This document shows positions 1 through 10,370 of a stretch of DNA of 64,000 nt, piece by piece. Every line of letters starts with the position of its first letter. Position 1 is the stretch's first letter. The stretch is from positions 27,992,065 to 28,056,064 of the forward strand of contig OY759226.1 in NCBI GenBank assembly GCA_963662175.1. Direction: 5' to 3'. The DNA is from Aradus depressus (Eukaryota > Arthropoda > Insecta > Hemiptera > Aradidae). The notes under the pieces were generated by a model, which was given only the letters and a program-made list of their open reading frames with translations, was not told the DNA's origin and ran no database searches. Made by a program: the position numbers and the translations under genes.

Positions 1-271
1 TGTCTAAATATTAGTTTAGTTCTCTGTATTTTTCATCGTTCATATTTTAAAATAATGAAAAAGATCTAATATGTATCTACTGATATGAAAGATACTATAT
101 ACAAATATGAAGCAGGTTCTCTGTTTATTTTGTTTGATATTTACTATTTTATTTCAGTGTTACGTTTGAAACTTGATTAAAAAGACACTAGTCTGAATCT
201 AATAAAAACAATTAATAAAATACATTAAAATTGAAATGTTTTTGTACCTTTTTTTCTTTGTTTCATTTCAG

Positions 272-430
272 TTCTGCAGCTACACCCTCACTGTCAGACA
301 TATCATAGAGGAGTGCCGGGCCTATGAGCATCTCATGGACAAGTACAACATCCCAGGCAATCTGTCGGAGGCTCTCGGGGACGACAAGTCTGTTATAGAC
401 CAATTAATTCCCTTTCTCAAAGAATCCTGA
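272..430 (+). pseudogene. LINE polyprotein C-terminal fragment
   Basis: The reading frame ending at 430 encodes about 50 residues that look like the extreme C-terminus of a non-LTR retrotransposon polyprotein. The stretch LTVRHIIEEC has the H-x4-C half of the usual C-terminal zinc knuckle, followed by a short helical tail ending LIPFLKES. Residues encoded upstream of about 272 are low-complexity and do not look like protein. No endonuclease or reverse transcriptase lies nearby, so this is a 5'-truncated relic. A TTTCAG just upstream resembles a splice acceptor, so a host exon is possible but less likely. Confidence 0.5.
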
Positions 431-995
431 CTGTACTATAACATAGTATTTTTTATTTATCTATTTGTTACCTATATAGTTTGTTGTATAGTTTTTAATA
501 CATTTTTATAGCTACATTTGAAGGGCGATGATAACTTTGCAGTTTTTTGCCCTTAAAAATCCTATCATATCAGTTCCGAACCATAAAAGTTGTAAATCGA
601 CATAATTTTTAAAAAATAAATTTGATTTATTTGCAAATAATGAAAATACTAAAAATATAAAAATTATATCTCAAAAGTAAATTATTGACAATACTAAATT
701 ATAATTAATAAATTATTGACTATTATAAATTATAAATACACAGGAAACAATATCAAAGTTGGTAATCTGCAAGAGACAAGTCAAAATATTAGCTCACTAT
801 ACAAATATTGATAATTATGAGTTCAACAATTGTTTATAGTAATAAATAATATTGATTATCTGTATTATATCGTAGCTGCATCACGTTTTAGTTTAATATC
901 GTTAATACTGACTCAAGTGTCTATCTGGATATTGCCAGCTTTGTTATTACTCCATCATTATATAGGACAATTGAACAAAGAAGAAAATAAATGAT
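431..995. other. AT-rich spacer, no gene seen
   Basis: Very AT-rich sequence with short poorly coding frames. It may hold the 3' UTR of the LINE relic that ends at 430. I see no structured feature. Confidence 0.5.
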
Positions 996-999
996 TATT

Positions 1000-1656
1000 G
1001 TATATATTTTCCACAGCTTTATTCTTCTCCCAATTTATTTTTTGGTGTTTACATGGCAAATAGACATTTCGGGAAAAAATACCCATCTGTACTAAGAGTT
1101 TTAACATAAAAATGGATTCATAAAATATGTTCTGCATAAAGTATATTATGATCGATATAAGGAAAAAATTGTTTACAATAAAGATGAGCAAATAAATCAA
1201 ACATATTGATGATGGGAGTTCTTAACATAAAGATGGATTCATAAAATATGTTCTGCATAAAGGATATTATGATCGATATAAGGGAAAAATGTTTACAATA
1301 AAGATGAGCAAATAAATCAAACATATTGATGTTGGGAGTTGTTAACATAAAGATGGATTCATAAAATATGTTCTGCATAAAGGATATTATGATCGATATA
1401 AGGGAAAAATGTTTACAATAAAGATGAGCAAATAAATCAAACATATTGATGATGGGAGTTCTTAACATAAAGATGGATTCATAAAATATGTTCTGCATAA
1501 AGGATATTATGATCGATATAAGGGAAAAATGTTTACAATAAAGATGAGCAAATAAATCAAACATATTGATGTTGGGAGTTGTTACCGAAACTTTTATTTA
1601 CTGGGTTGTAAAGACCACAAAATAAATTGAAAAGAATAAAGCTGTGGAAAATATGT
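1000..1656. mobile_element. Fold-back-like element with internal 120-bp tandem array
   Basis: About 45 bp near 1000-1047 (containing TATTTTCCACAGCTTTATTC) recur in inverted orientation at about 1612-1656, with a few mismatches. Between these arms lies the 120-bp tandem array. Terminal inverted repeats enclosing tandem repeats are the layout of fold-back type elements. Target-site duplications were not resolved. Confidence 0.5.
1103..1584. repeat. 120-bp tandem array, about four copies
   Basis: Four near-identical 120-bp units follow one another. Alternate copies share the variants GATGATGGGAGTTC and GATGTTGGGAGTTG, which implies a 240-bp higher-order repeat. Because 120 is divisible by three, the minus strand is open for 148 codons with a 40-residue repeat. 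I regard that frame as a by-product of the repeat length. Confidence 0.85.
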
Positions 1657-1736
1657 ATTGTTATAAGTTGAGGATCCCCGTACACAACACTAAAGTAAAG
1701 GATTATGTTTGGAATAAAAAAATAGAGAGAAAAATC

Positions 1737-1980
1737 GTCGGTGGATCACCGGCTATGTACTTCCCCACCACGAATTAATCAATTACCTTTTCGCATTTCC
1801 ACCAAAACCAGTCGACCGTTTCGGCTAAAACTCAATATTTGACATTATAGGGTCTTCTGAATCCTCATACTAAATTGTTTATAGATACATTCATTACATC
1901 GATTGTTATTAGGTTATTCAGCTCGAACCCTCTTCTCTAGCCCCCCCCTTCCCCTTCCGCTGAAAATTAATAGGTGGCGT
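1737..1980 (-). repeat. Dispersed family A, partial copy
   Basis: Family A is a roughly 0.5 kb repeat seen about 20 times here. On its own strand it starts near GGGGAAGTTATGTAATCGG, has two internal blocks containing ATTGATTTTCAG, and ends in GGGAAGTACAT and a palindromic GTCGGTGATTCACCGAC. This copy starts with that palindromic end in reverse and covers the 3' half. No coding capacity was found in the family; its class is unknown. Confidence 0.65.
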
Positions 1981-2009
1981 CCTTTTACTTTACTTTCTTT
2001 CTTACTTTC

Positions 2010-2443
2010 CCTGGCGCTACCGTCCTTGTAGAACCTGGGCCTCCGCAACAATCTTCCGCCATTCTACTCTATCCACACCCATCGTTCTGAGGTCGTCCTC
2101 CAGCCAACGTAAGCGGGGTCTACCTCTTCTTCTTTGTCCTCCCGGGTGTCCCTCCAGTATCTTCCTCGGCAATCTGTCTGGTTCCATCCTCTGTAAATGT
2201 CCCTGACCATCGCAGCCGTCCCTGCTTCACTAAGGCCACCAGGTCCGGGCTCTTGTGCAGGTCCCTCAGCTCCCTATTCGTCCGTATCCTCTGAGTAGGG
2301 CCGTATACCTTCCTCTCCCACGTATTGAGTAAGACTTCGTCCCTCCTAGTCAGGACCCAGGTTTCACTCGCATATGTGACGACCGGTCTCAGGACTGTTT
2401 TATAAAGCGCCCTTTTGAATTTACTACGTGTCAATTCATTCAT
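2010..2443 (-). pseudogene. LINE (RTE/jockey-like) reverse transcriptase C-terminal fragment
   Basis: A minus-strand frame reads through motifs typical of the region after the reverse transcriptase core of arthropod LINEs: VLRPVVTYASETWVLT, then ERKVYGP and GRLRWSG. It is frameshifted near 2130. The downstream frame continues with RGRPRLRWLEDDLRTMGV and ends near 2010, which is the usual terminal block of such elements. The endonuclease and RT catalytic motifs are absent. It lies between two family A pieces whose sequences overlap by about 100 bp, so it is not a clean insertion into one copy. Confidence 0.75.
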
Positions 2444-2448
2444 TACAA

Positions 2449-2700
2449 CGGCAACAATTGGAGTTTTTGTGTTAAGTCTCCTCTTCCCTTTGGCCGATTT
2501 GACTGAAAATCAATAGGTGTTGCCCTGAAAGGGTTTTGGAAACACATATAAAATTTCTGATCGTTACATTCATATTAACAAGAGTTTTTTTCGTTTTTGG
2601 AACCAAGAAATCGGAAAACATGAAATTTTGTTGTAAACTCCGCATAGAATTTCTGACAGATTACATAACTTCCCCTATACTTCGTATAGCTGGGAAGAAA
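2449..2700 (-). repeat. Dispersed family A, partial copy
   Basis: Contains the reverse of the internal ATTGATTTTCAG block and the 5' block ending ACATAACTTCCCC near 2675. It is the 5' part of family A, partly repeating the piece at 1737-1980. Confidence 0.65.
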
Positions 2701-3214
2701 AGAGCAAATGACTCGATAAAGTGTTGCCAACCTATGAAAAATGTGTTAAATGGAAACGGGTTGGAGAACACAGCGACAATTCTGTCATTTTAACATATAA
2801 TTATGTAATAATAAAGCAAAAAGGAATTTATGATTGAAAAATAACTGAAACAAAAACTAATTCTAGAATATTATTGAATATGGGACGTATCCCACAGAAC
2901 GGCTGCTTCCAAGCCGCTAGACTGATATGAATTTTCCACCCGATGAAAGATGTCGAGTTAGTTCTCTACAAAGATACATGATGTCGCATGACTGGTCTTC
3001 ATATGAAATATATATTGTCACGTAGATGGAGAATTAATAGTGTATAATATTATTAGAAAAATATAATAGGCGGATCTACAATAATTAAAGGACAAGGGAA
3101 ATTATGTGGCGTAGGGGCTACAAAGTTGTGAGGGGAAGTGGGGGTGTTCATTGTGGATTCAAGAGACCGGAATACTTTCAGAAATAAAATTGAAATCATT
3201 GCCAATGTACTTCA

Positions 3215-3400
3215 CAGTGTGAAATAATCAATTAAGTGTTTGCTCTCCCTCCGAAAACAATACAATGATTTGGTTATAAATGAGAAATGTACATTTATTT
3301 ATTTTCATTTTTGGAGGTTCGAAAAACATGAAATTCCGGCGAAAATTAACATAAAATTTCTCTCCGATTACATAGCATCCTCTGTTGAGCTGGGGAAGTA
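3215..3400 (-). repeat. Dispersed family A, deleted copy
   Basis: Joins the reversed 3' block (GTGTTTGCTCTCCCTC) to the reversed 5' block with the middle missing. Divergent. Confidence 0.5.
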
Positions 3401-3829
3401 CAACAAGCCTTGATGTGAAGATAGAAGAGGGCCATTAGAAGATGCGAACCTGTGTTGCCAGGTCCAATATGGATACATTACACAAGTTAATCAACATAAA
3501 AATCAGGTTTATATACACTTCAGTTGGTTGCAACTGTTGCCATGACACAACAACCAGCTACCAAGAGGACTTGATTGGCGTGAAGAGAGGAAGGCCACCC
3601 AGCGGTAGCTCCTCAGGGCGACATTTAAAAACAACGAATATTATGATAATTATCAATGAATATTATGATTTTGTTTCGAGAAGTGGGGGGTTGCAATTTG
3701 GGATTATAGTAAGTCACGGTCCACCTCCTCTTCAATCTCCTGGGAGGATTGTGTGGCAAGTGAGGTGAAGAAAGTGAGTGGATGTATGGATTTGGGTGTG
3801 AATGCAATTTGCTATGGAAACATCTTTAA

Positions 3830-4354
3830 AGGTTCTGAATTGTGTCGTGTACTGTGTTTATCATGAGGTCATTGTGAAGTGTTCTGTTACTTACGTATGG
3901 TGGACATTGTGTAATGAGTCTGAGTGTCTTTGACTGGAAAACCTGGATACGTTTCAGGTTAGATATTCGGAACCGTAGATTTGTGAGCCATACATCCAGA
4001 GTGGTTTTAGTAGAAATGTGTAGCAGTTACGCTTTTGTGTTAAGGGTAATTTTGAATGTCTGTACAGAAGAGAATAAAACATTTTAAATCGTTTGTTTAG
4101 TCTATTAAAGTTCCATGTCAGTCGTCTGTCCAGAGTAAGTCCCAAATATCTTACTGTGTTAGTCTGAGGGAGGGGCTTGTTGTAGATAAAAACGGCGGGA
4201 CATGTATCTCGTCTTAATGTAAATGTTGTATGTTGTGATTTGTCCATGTTGAGTTTAATTTTCCAAATGTTGCACCAGTTCTCAATTTGAGTAACATGGT
4301 GTTGTAATGTGAACGAGGTATGTATGGAAGATTCAGCAGGAGCTAAGATGGCAG
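3830..4354 (-). pseudogene. Jockey-like LINE reverse transcriptase C-terminal relic
   Basis: The minus strand encodes the post-catalytic part of a jockey-clade reverse transcriptase. It starts just after the expected ADD box with TAILAPAES, then CNIWKIKLNMDKS, then VRYLGLTLDRRLTWN and LLKPLWMYGSQIYGS. A frameshift near 3960 moves the frame, after which RIQVFQSKTLRLI and CPPYVSNRTLHNDL follow, the standard end of jockey ORF2. A stop near 3828 cuts it short. The same terminal block occurs at 57650-57931 and may belong to the same family. Confidence 0.85.
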
Positions 4355-4567
4355 TTTTAAAAGAAATAACCCAAATTTTATATCTTTACAATCCCAATTG
4401 AATAACGAAAAGCGCCATTTTATTGTTAAAATAATAATTTTTATAATAAGGTTTGAGGGAGGACAACACCCAAAAATTATCTAGAAGGCTATTTGCTTTA
4501 GAGCATTGTTGGGGTTTTTTTTTATTCAAAATCTTATTTGCAGAAAATGTATGAATAATACTGTTTT

Positions 4568-4770
4568 TGGGGGCCTTGTGGGCTAGAGCGTACGGCTTTG
4601 GTCGTACTATTTCGCCATGGTTTGCTGGTTCGAATCCCATCCGGGAATGAGTTTTATATCGTAGATGGAACTCCCTCCCGGGGCCATGGATGTTGTAAAT
4701 AATTTGATAACACAGTGACATGGCTAATATGCACCGTACATAAGGCCAAAAAGAAGAAGAAAAAAAAATT
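4568..4770 (+). mobile_element. SINE-2, tRNA-derived, poly(A)-tailed
   Basis: The head resembles a tRNA gene with an A-box-like GTGGGCTAGAGCG and a B box GGTTCGAATCCC. The body has CTCCCTCCCGGGGCCATGGA and TAATATGCACCGTACATAAGG, and it ends in an A-rich tail near 4770. A second copy in inverse orientation is at 28651-28885. As a SINE it would be transcribed by RNA polymerase III and mobilised by a partner LINE. Confidence 0.8.
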
Positions 4771-5284
4771 GTTCTTTAATTGTATTCGTTTTTATTACAA
4801 ATACATAAAGCTAATCTCGTTACATGCCCTAACCTACACTATAAAGTATCATTTATAACCAAATGAAATAAATATTTATATGTAGTCTGTAAATTAAATA
4901 TCAGTAGGGAACAAATTAAGAAAAATACAAGGTGGAAGTATTGTTTGTATACAGTTTTGTGCCAATTCACTACATTTTTGTTTCATTAAACCAGACCACT
5001 CAATTACTAATTCTCATCTAAACCGAAAGTTTTACAAAAACCAAATCCCTTAACTTTAATCAAATCAGCTTTTAAATTGCCCAATTAAATCTAACTTATT
5101 ATTGAACTTTTGAACCCATTTTATCATCTTCTTTACAATCATTATAAATTAAAAGAAAAACAAATTATTGAAAATACACACTATGCAATCCCACCCATTA
5201 CATTAAATTCCGTAGCTAAATTGCATTGTCTAAAAACGTTGATGAAAATTGTACCACAAAATTGTAAATAAACCTGATCAGCCG
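4771..5284. other. AT-rich spacer, no gene seen
   Basis: AT-rich sequence with no credible reading frame or named repeat. Confidence 0.5.
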
Positions 5285-5288
5285 GTTT

Positions 5289-5445
5289 TTTTATCTGAGA
5301 GGTGAAAAAGCCTTGAACACGCCGTCCTTCGGAAGGGACGTTAAGCGATGGTCCTGAGCCTGTACGATGTCAGCTACTCGTTAGAGACCCCTAGATGAAA
5401 AACAGTATAGGGTAGGCAAAATTTAGGACTCCGCTCTCCTGAATA
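5289..5445 (+). mobile_element. SINE-1 body fragment
   Basis: Contains the SINE-1 body: a CACGCCGTCCTTCGGA-type block, GGACGTTAAGCGATGGTCC and a block close to GATGTCAGGTACTCGTTA. The tRNA-like head is missing. The 50-bp satellite follows and a second SINE-1 piece lies after it. Confidence 0.75.
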
Positions 5446-5488
5446 CAAACACTTTATACGAATGGAGGATTCCTTTTGGGACTTTGGG

Positions 5489-5735
5489 ATATACCACTAA
5501 TTCACATGTAAAACACGGTAATCAGAAATGCAATTTGGATATACCACTAATTCACATGTAAAACACGGTAATGAGAGAGGCAATTTGGATATACCACTTA
5601 TTCACATGTAAAACACGGTAATGAGAGATGCAATTTGGATATACCACTAATTCACATGTAAAACACGTTAATGAGAGATGCAATTTGGATATACCACTAA
5701 TTCACATGTAAAACACGATAATGATTTACAATTTA
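5489..5735. repeat. 50-bp tandem array, about five copies
   Basis: Four full units and one partial unit of 50 bp, beginning ATATACCACTAATTCACATG, start at 5489, 5539, 5589, 5639 and 5689. Copies differ by one to three bases. Confidence 0.9.
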
Positions 5736-5737
5736 GG

Positions 5738-5865
5738 ATAGGCAATATTTAGTATTCTCATAGTATGTTCATTAGAGTGACGAAAGAGCAGAGCGCTTAC
5801 TACCAGAGTGGTAGTAGGCGATATGACGTTGTAGTTAAAGCCCGGGCATGTCTCATAATTACTAA
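5738..5865 (+). mobile_element. SINE-1 3' fragment
   Basis: Holds the SINE-1 3' block from TAGGCAATATTTAG through GTAGTAGGCGATATGACG to AAAGCCCGGGCATG. It repeats about 25 bases also present at the end of the piece before the satellite. Confidence 0.7.
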
Positions 5866-6380
5866 CCAGCAATAACAAGGCGACCCCTTTGGTGTATTGA
5901 TTTTACACTTGTTCACAGATATCACTATTTCAATTTATTTATTATTGTCGTCTACGAACAGAATTCTTAATTGTACAATACATACTCAAAATAATAAATT
6001 TCAATAAAGTTACGGCATCCACAAATTATGTAACACAATGTCCTAATAAATACAATTTATAAAAATAAAATAAAGTAATGAAGAACATTTAGTTTTACAA
6101 ATCTACTAAAGTGGACATTAATTTTGTTTTAATTGATTTGTGTTAATTGAGGTCATCTTTATTTTCATTATTCTAAATTAGGTTAACTTCTGTTTCTGCG
6201 ATCCCTCTATTTTTTTTCAGGTTTTTTCAGTTCAGGTCTCACAATAACAAGAGTGGACACTTATGATCTCTAGATTAAAAAAAAAAAAAAAAAAAAAAAT
6301 TGCATTTGTGACCTCTTTAGATTCGATTTACATCACGTTTTTTCGCATTCAATCTTAAATTTCTCCATGAAATCGATACG
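5866..6380. other. AT-rich spacer with poly(A) run
   Basis: No gene seen. A homopolymer A run of about 21 bases lies at 6278-6298. Confidence 0.5.
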
Positions 6381-6850
6381 GAATCGCAACGTTGACCATA
6401 CCAATAGAAAGCTGATTAAATTTGCAAGTTTTCTAGCCCCCTGGACAGTTGAAGCGGTCTTTGAGTGGGAAAGTAGTTGACGTGGAAGTATTTCCCGAAA
6501 TTTAAATTTTTCTAAAATTTTAACGTTTTAGCTGTTATTTCGGAGCTATGTTGGTGATTTTCAAAGTTGAAAGTACACTAGTCTGATAGGAAATGTAACG
6601 CTGATTCCAAAAATATGGTCAAAAGTTGAGAAAAGTTGATTTAAAGGGGAGAAATGTGGGACTTGATGGCAAAAAACGTGGTTTTCTCGAAAAAACCTTT
6701 AAAAAATATTATCTCAGCAATGGATTGAAATAGAAAGTTGCGGTTGGCGGCATTCTACTCCATTTTTCGTCTAGTTTCATGCAATTTTTTTTTTAAGTTA
6801 CGAAGGAATCACCCTGTATATATATATGTTTTGTTATATATATATATATC
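6381..6850. repeat. Possible DNA-element remnant ending in ATCACCCTGTATA
   Basis: Non-coding stretch that ends in GAATCACCCTGTATATATAT, resembling the ACAGGGTG-type termini of many insect non-autonomous DNA transposons. The other terminus was not found, so this is tentative. A TA microsatellite follows. Confidence 0.25.
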
Positions 6851-7074
6851 TAATGTTCATTATATTCTTTTGCTGAGACATATTTTACAAGATGAAATCT
6901 TTGATTAACACCGATAAAATGGCAATATTCTCCCCCAGCGCCAATTTATCAACTGTTTTCTATTCTCCTTCGAAAACCAATATAGGCAATTAAGTTGAAA
7001 ATCAACGTTGTCTTATTCTGTGTTGACATTATAAGACCTATTCATTTCCAAATAGGCCAAATGAAATAGAGATC

Positions 7075-7290
7075 TGAGGAGAGACTCAACTAAAAAATCT
7101 CTAATATTTGTCGATGTAATTAATGTAAAAACAAGAAATTGAATATGAGAATTCAAAAGTCTCTGAATAAGACAGCTGTAGATTTTCAATCAAGTTGGCT
7201 ATCTCGTTTTAGAGAGAGAGAGAAAACATCGTTGATAAATTGGCGCCGTGAAAGAACTTTACCGGTGATTCACCGACCTTTTTTTCAGAG
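7075..7290 (+). repeat. Dispersed family A, 3' half
   Basis: Includes TGTCGATGTAAT, AAGTCTCTGAATAAGACA and the 3' end CCGGTGATTCACCGACC. Confidence 0.65.
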
Positions 7291-7744
7291 ATATTCATTC
7301 ATATGTTAATATTATGATATGAAGAGGGATAAATATTAAAAGTTAAACCTAAGTTAAGCCCATTTTTCCATTATATTTCCATAAAACCATACATTTTTTT
7401 GTTATTATTCCATCCTTAATTAACACTTATTTAATATAAAAAGAATATAAAAGATTTTTTTTTCTTTAATTCTCTTCTCCAGATGAGGAACAACTGAAAA
7501 AAAATATATATAATAAAAAAACAGGAATAAAATAATAAATTCTATGTTTTTAATTTCAGAAAGAAATAGAAGAAGCGAATGAAAAAGGAAAATATAAAAT
7601 AATATAAATTTAATTGTCCTCAAATAGAAGTTGTAATAAACAGTAAAGTGAAGAACGCTTCATGCGTAAAACGATAAAACAAAAATGTGGAATATTAATT
7701 TGTTTCAAAGTTTCCTTTGAGAAGTCAATTTTGTGTTATATTAG

Positions 7745-9260
7745 GGGCCTCTGTAGTCGAGATGTAGCGTGCTTGCTCACTGTGCTCAAGGGGCCTCAGT
7801 GGTCGAGATGTAGCGTGCTTGCTTACTGTGCTCAAGGGGCTCAGTGGTCAAGATGTAGCGTGCTTGCTTACTGTGCTCAAGGGGCCTCAGTGGTCGAGAT
7901 GTAGCGTGCTTGCTTACTGTGCTCAAGGGGCTCAGTGGTCAAGATGTAGCGTGCTTGCTCACTGTGCTCAAGGGGCCTCAGTGGTCGAGATGTAGCGTGC
8001 TTGCTTACTGCGCTCAAGGAGCCTCAGTGGTCGAGATGTAGCGTGCTTGCTTACTGTGCTCAAGGGGCCTCAGTGGTCGAGATGTAGCGTGCTTGCTTAC
8101 TGTGCTCAAGGGGCCTCAGTGGTCGAGATGTAGCGTGCTTGCTTACTGCGCTCAAGGGGCCTCAGTGGTCGAGATGTAGCGTGCTTGCTTACTGCGCTCA
8201 AGGGGCCTCAGTGGTCGAGATGTAGCGTGCTTGCTTACTGCGCTCAAGGGGCCTCAGTGGTCGAGATGTAGCGTGCTTGCTTACTGTGCTCAAGGGGCCT
8301 CAGTGGTCGAGATGTAGCGTGCTTGCTCACAGTGCTGAAGGGGCCTCAGTGGTCGAGATGTAGCGTGCTTGCTTACTGTGCTCAAGGGGCCTCAGTGGTC
8401 GAGATGTAGCGTGCTTGCTCACAGTGCTGAAGGGGCCTCAGTGGTCGAGATGTAGCGTGCTTGCTTACTGTGCTGAAGGGGCCTCAGTGGTCGAGATGTA
8501 GCGTGCTTGCTTACTGCGCTCAAGGGGCCTCAGTGGTCGAGATGTAGCGTGCTTGCTTACTGTGCTCAAGGGGCCTCAGTGGTCGAGATGTAGCGTGCTT
8601 GCTTACTGCGCTCAAGGGGCCTTAGTGGTCGAGATGTAGCGTGCTTGCTTACTGTGCTCAAGGGGCCTCAGTGGTCGAGATGTAGCGTGCTTGCTTACTG
8701 TGCTCAAGGGGCCTCAGTGGTCGAGATGTAGCGTGCTTGCTTACTGCGCTCAAGGGGCCTCAGTGGTCGAGATGTAGCGTGCTTGCTTACTGTGCTCAAG
8801 GGGCCTCAGTGGTCGAGATGTAGCGTGCTTGCTCACAGTGCTGAAGGGGCCTCAGTGGTCGAGGTGTAGCGTGCTTGCTTACTGTGCTGAAGGGGCCTCA
8901 GTGGTCGAGATGTAGCGTGCTTGCTTACTGCGCTCAAGGGGCCTCAGTGGTCGAGATGTAGCGTGCTTGCTTACTGTGCTCAAGGGGCCTCAGTGGTCGA
9001 GATGTAGCGTGCTTGCTTACTGTGCTCAAGGGGCCTCAGTGGTCGAGATGTAGCGTGCTTGCTCACTGTGCTCAAGGGGCCTCAGTGGTCGAGATGTAGC
9101 GTGCTTGCTTACTGTGCTCAAGGGGCCTCAGTGGTCGAGATGTAGCGTGCTTGCTTACTGTGCTCAAGGGGCCTCAGTGGTCGCGATGTAGCGTGCTTGC
9201 TTACTGTGCTCAAGCGGCTTCTATAGTCGAGATCTAGCGTGCTTGCTCACTGTGCTGAAG
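7745..9260 (+). repeat. 46-bp minisatellite, about 33 copies, from a SINE tRNA-like head
   Basis: About 33 head-to-tail copies of a 46-bp unit, GGGGCCTCAGTGGTCGAGAT followed by GTAGCGTGCTTGCTTACTGT and GCTCAA, with few substitutions. The unit aligns with the first half of the SINE-1 head (CAGTGGT, GCGTGCTTGC, then a GCTCAAG block), that is, the A-box half of a tRNA-like promoter. The last copy runs directly into GAGTTCGGAACC, a B-box-like block, and then a SINE-1 body. The array is therefore an expansion inside a SINE. Short frames through it are artefacts. Confidence 0.92.
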
Positions 9261-9380
9261 AGTTCGGAACCAGCTTTCTATCTTGAAGTTAAAAAACATT
9301 GAGTACGCCGTCCTTCGGATTGGACGCTAAGCGATAGTCCCGAGCTTGTTCGATGCCAGGTACTCGTCAACGATTCTTAT
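9253..9380 (+). mobile_element. SINE-1 relative: B box and body after the array
   Basis: Downstream of the last 46-bp unit come GAGTTCGGAACC, then CGCCGTCCTTCGGATTGGAC, CTAAGCGATAGTCCCGAG and GATGCCAGGTACTCGTC. This matches the SINE-1 body in order. The 3' block is missing. Confidence 0.8.
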
Positions 9381-10170
9381 AAATAAAGTATATTTCTTCT
9401 ATAGGAAACTGTACGCATTTCAAGGGTGCTAGTTACGATTGGCGTAAAATTCGGAAGCGTTTTGCTTGGAAGTTGGTGGCCCAACACAACATAGTATAGT
9501 ATTTCCAATTTGATCAAGAATGGTCCCCATCAGTTCTGAAGATATGAGGAAGGACGAACATACACACGTCTGAATTTGAAATTTCCTAAAAATGGCCTTA
9601 CTTTGATCCTGATAAATAAAAAAATTAAATCCATGGTTCCGGATAACTGGGATTAGGACAATTGGAGTTTTGCTATATCCGGATATACAGTAGTCCTTGA
9701 AGACTTCCGCTTAATTAGACAAAGGGTGGGGGGTGTCTATTGTCGAATTCTGTCCTGTATTGATCAGCTGTCATGTCATGATGCTACTCAAGTTCACAAC
9801 TGCAAATTGTTCTCCCAGTTGAAACAGTGTTACATCGCAATTAATTATGGAAAAGCTAAATTTCGAGGTGGCCCGAGTTAAGGATCACAATTATTGAACA
9901 TTTTTGTCCCCCCCCCCCCCCCCCCCCCCTCACTCTTCTGCGTCTCCCCCATGTAACGTTACATTCCATGAATAATTTATATATTCATGAAATTTAAGAA
10001 CATTTTAGAATAACTCTAAAAATTCCATCATGAATACATAAATTTATTAGTTGAAAATGATATTTTCATGTACACAGACACACAGGGATACAATTAAATT
10101 TCATAAAACGATTTATATATAAAAAAATTATTTATATTAATTTAAATTTTGCAATTTAAATATAGATAAC
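9381..10170. other. Spacer, no gene seen
   Basis: No recognisable gene. A C homopolymer of about 22 bases lies at 9908-9929, and AT-rich sequence leads into the assembly gap. Confidence 0.5.
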
Positions 10171-10370
10171 NNNNNNNNNNNNNNNNNNNNNNNNNNNNNN
10201 NNNNNNNNNNNNNNNNNNNNNNNNNNNNNNNNNNNNNNNNNNNNNNNNNNNNNNNNNNNNNNNNNNNNNNNNNNNNNNNNNNNNNNNNNNNNNNNNNNNN
10301 NNNNNNNNNNNNNNNNNNNNNNNNNNNNNNNNNNNNNNNNNNNNNNNNNNNNNNNNNNNNNNNNNNNNNN
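10171..10370. other. Assembly gap of 200 N
   Basis: Exactly 200 N bases, a round figure that suggests a placeholder rather than a measured gap. Confidence 1.

Noticed and set aside
1118..1564. 148-codon minus-strand frame with 40-residue repeats
   Set aside because: It arises because a 120-bp tandem unit has no stop in one frame. There is no start context, no homology and no flanking gene.
7662..7904. 80-codon frame at the start of the 46-bp array
   Set aside because: Its C-terminal half is only translated minisatellite, and the frame breaks as soon as the unit length changes.
5489..9260. CRISPR-like regular repeats
   Set aside because: Units are directly adjacent with no unique spacers, and the DNA is eukaryotic. 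These are minisatellites.
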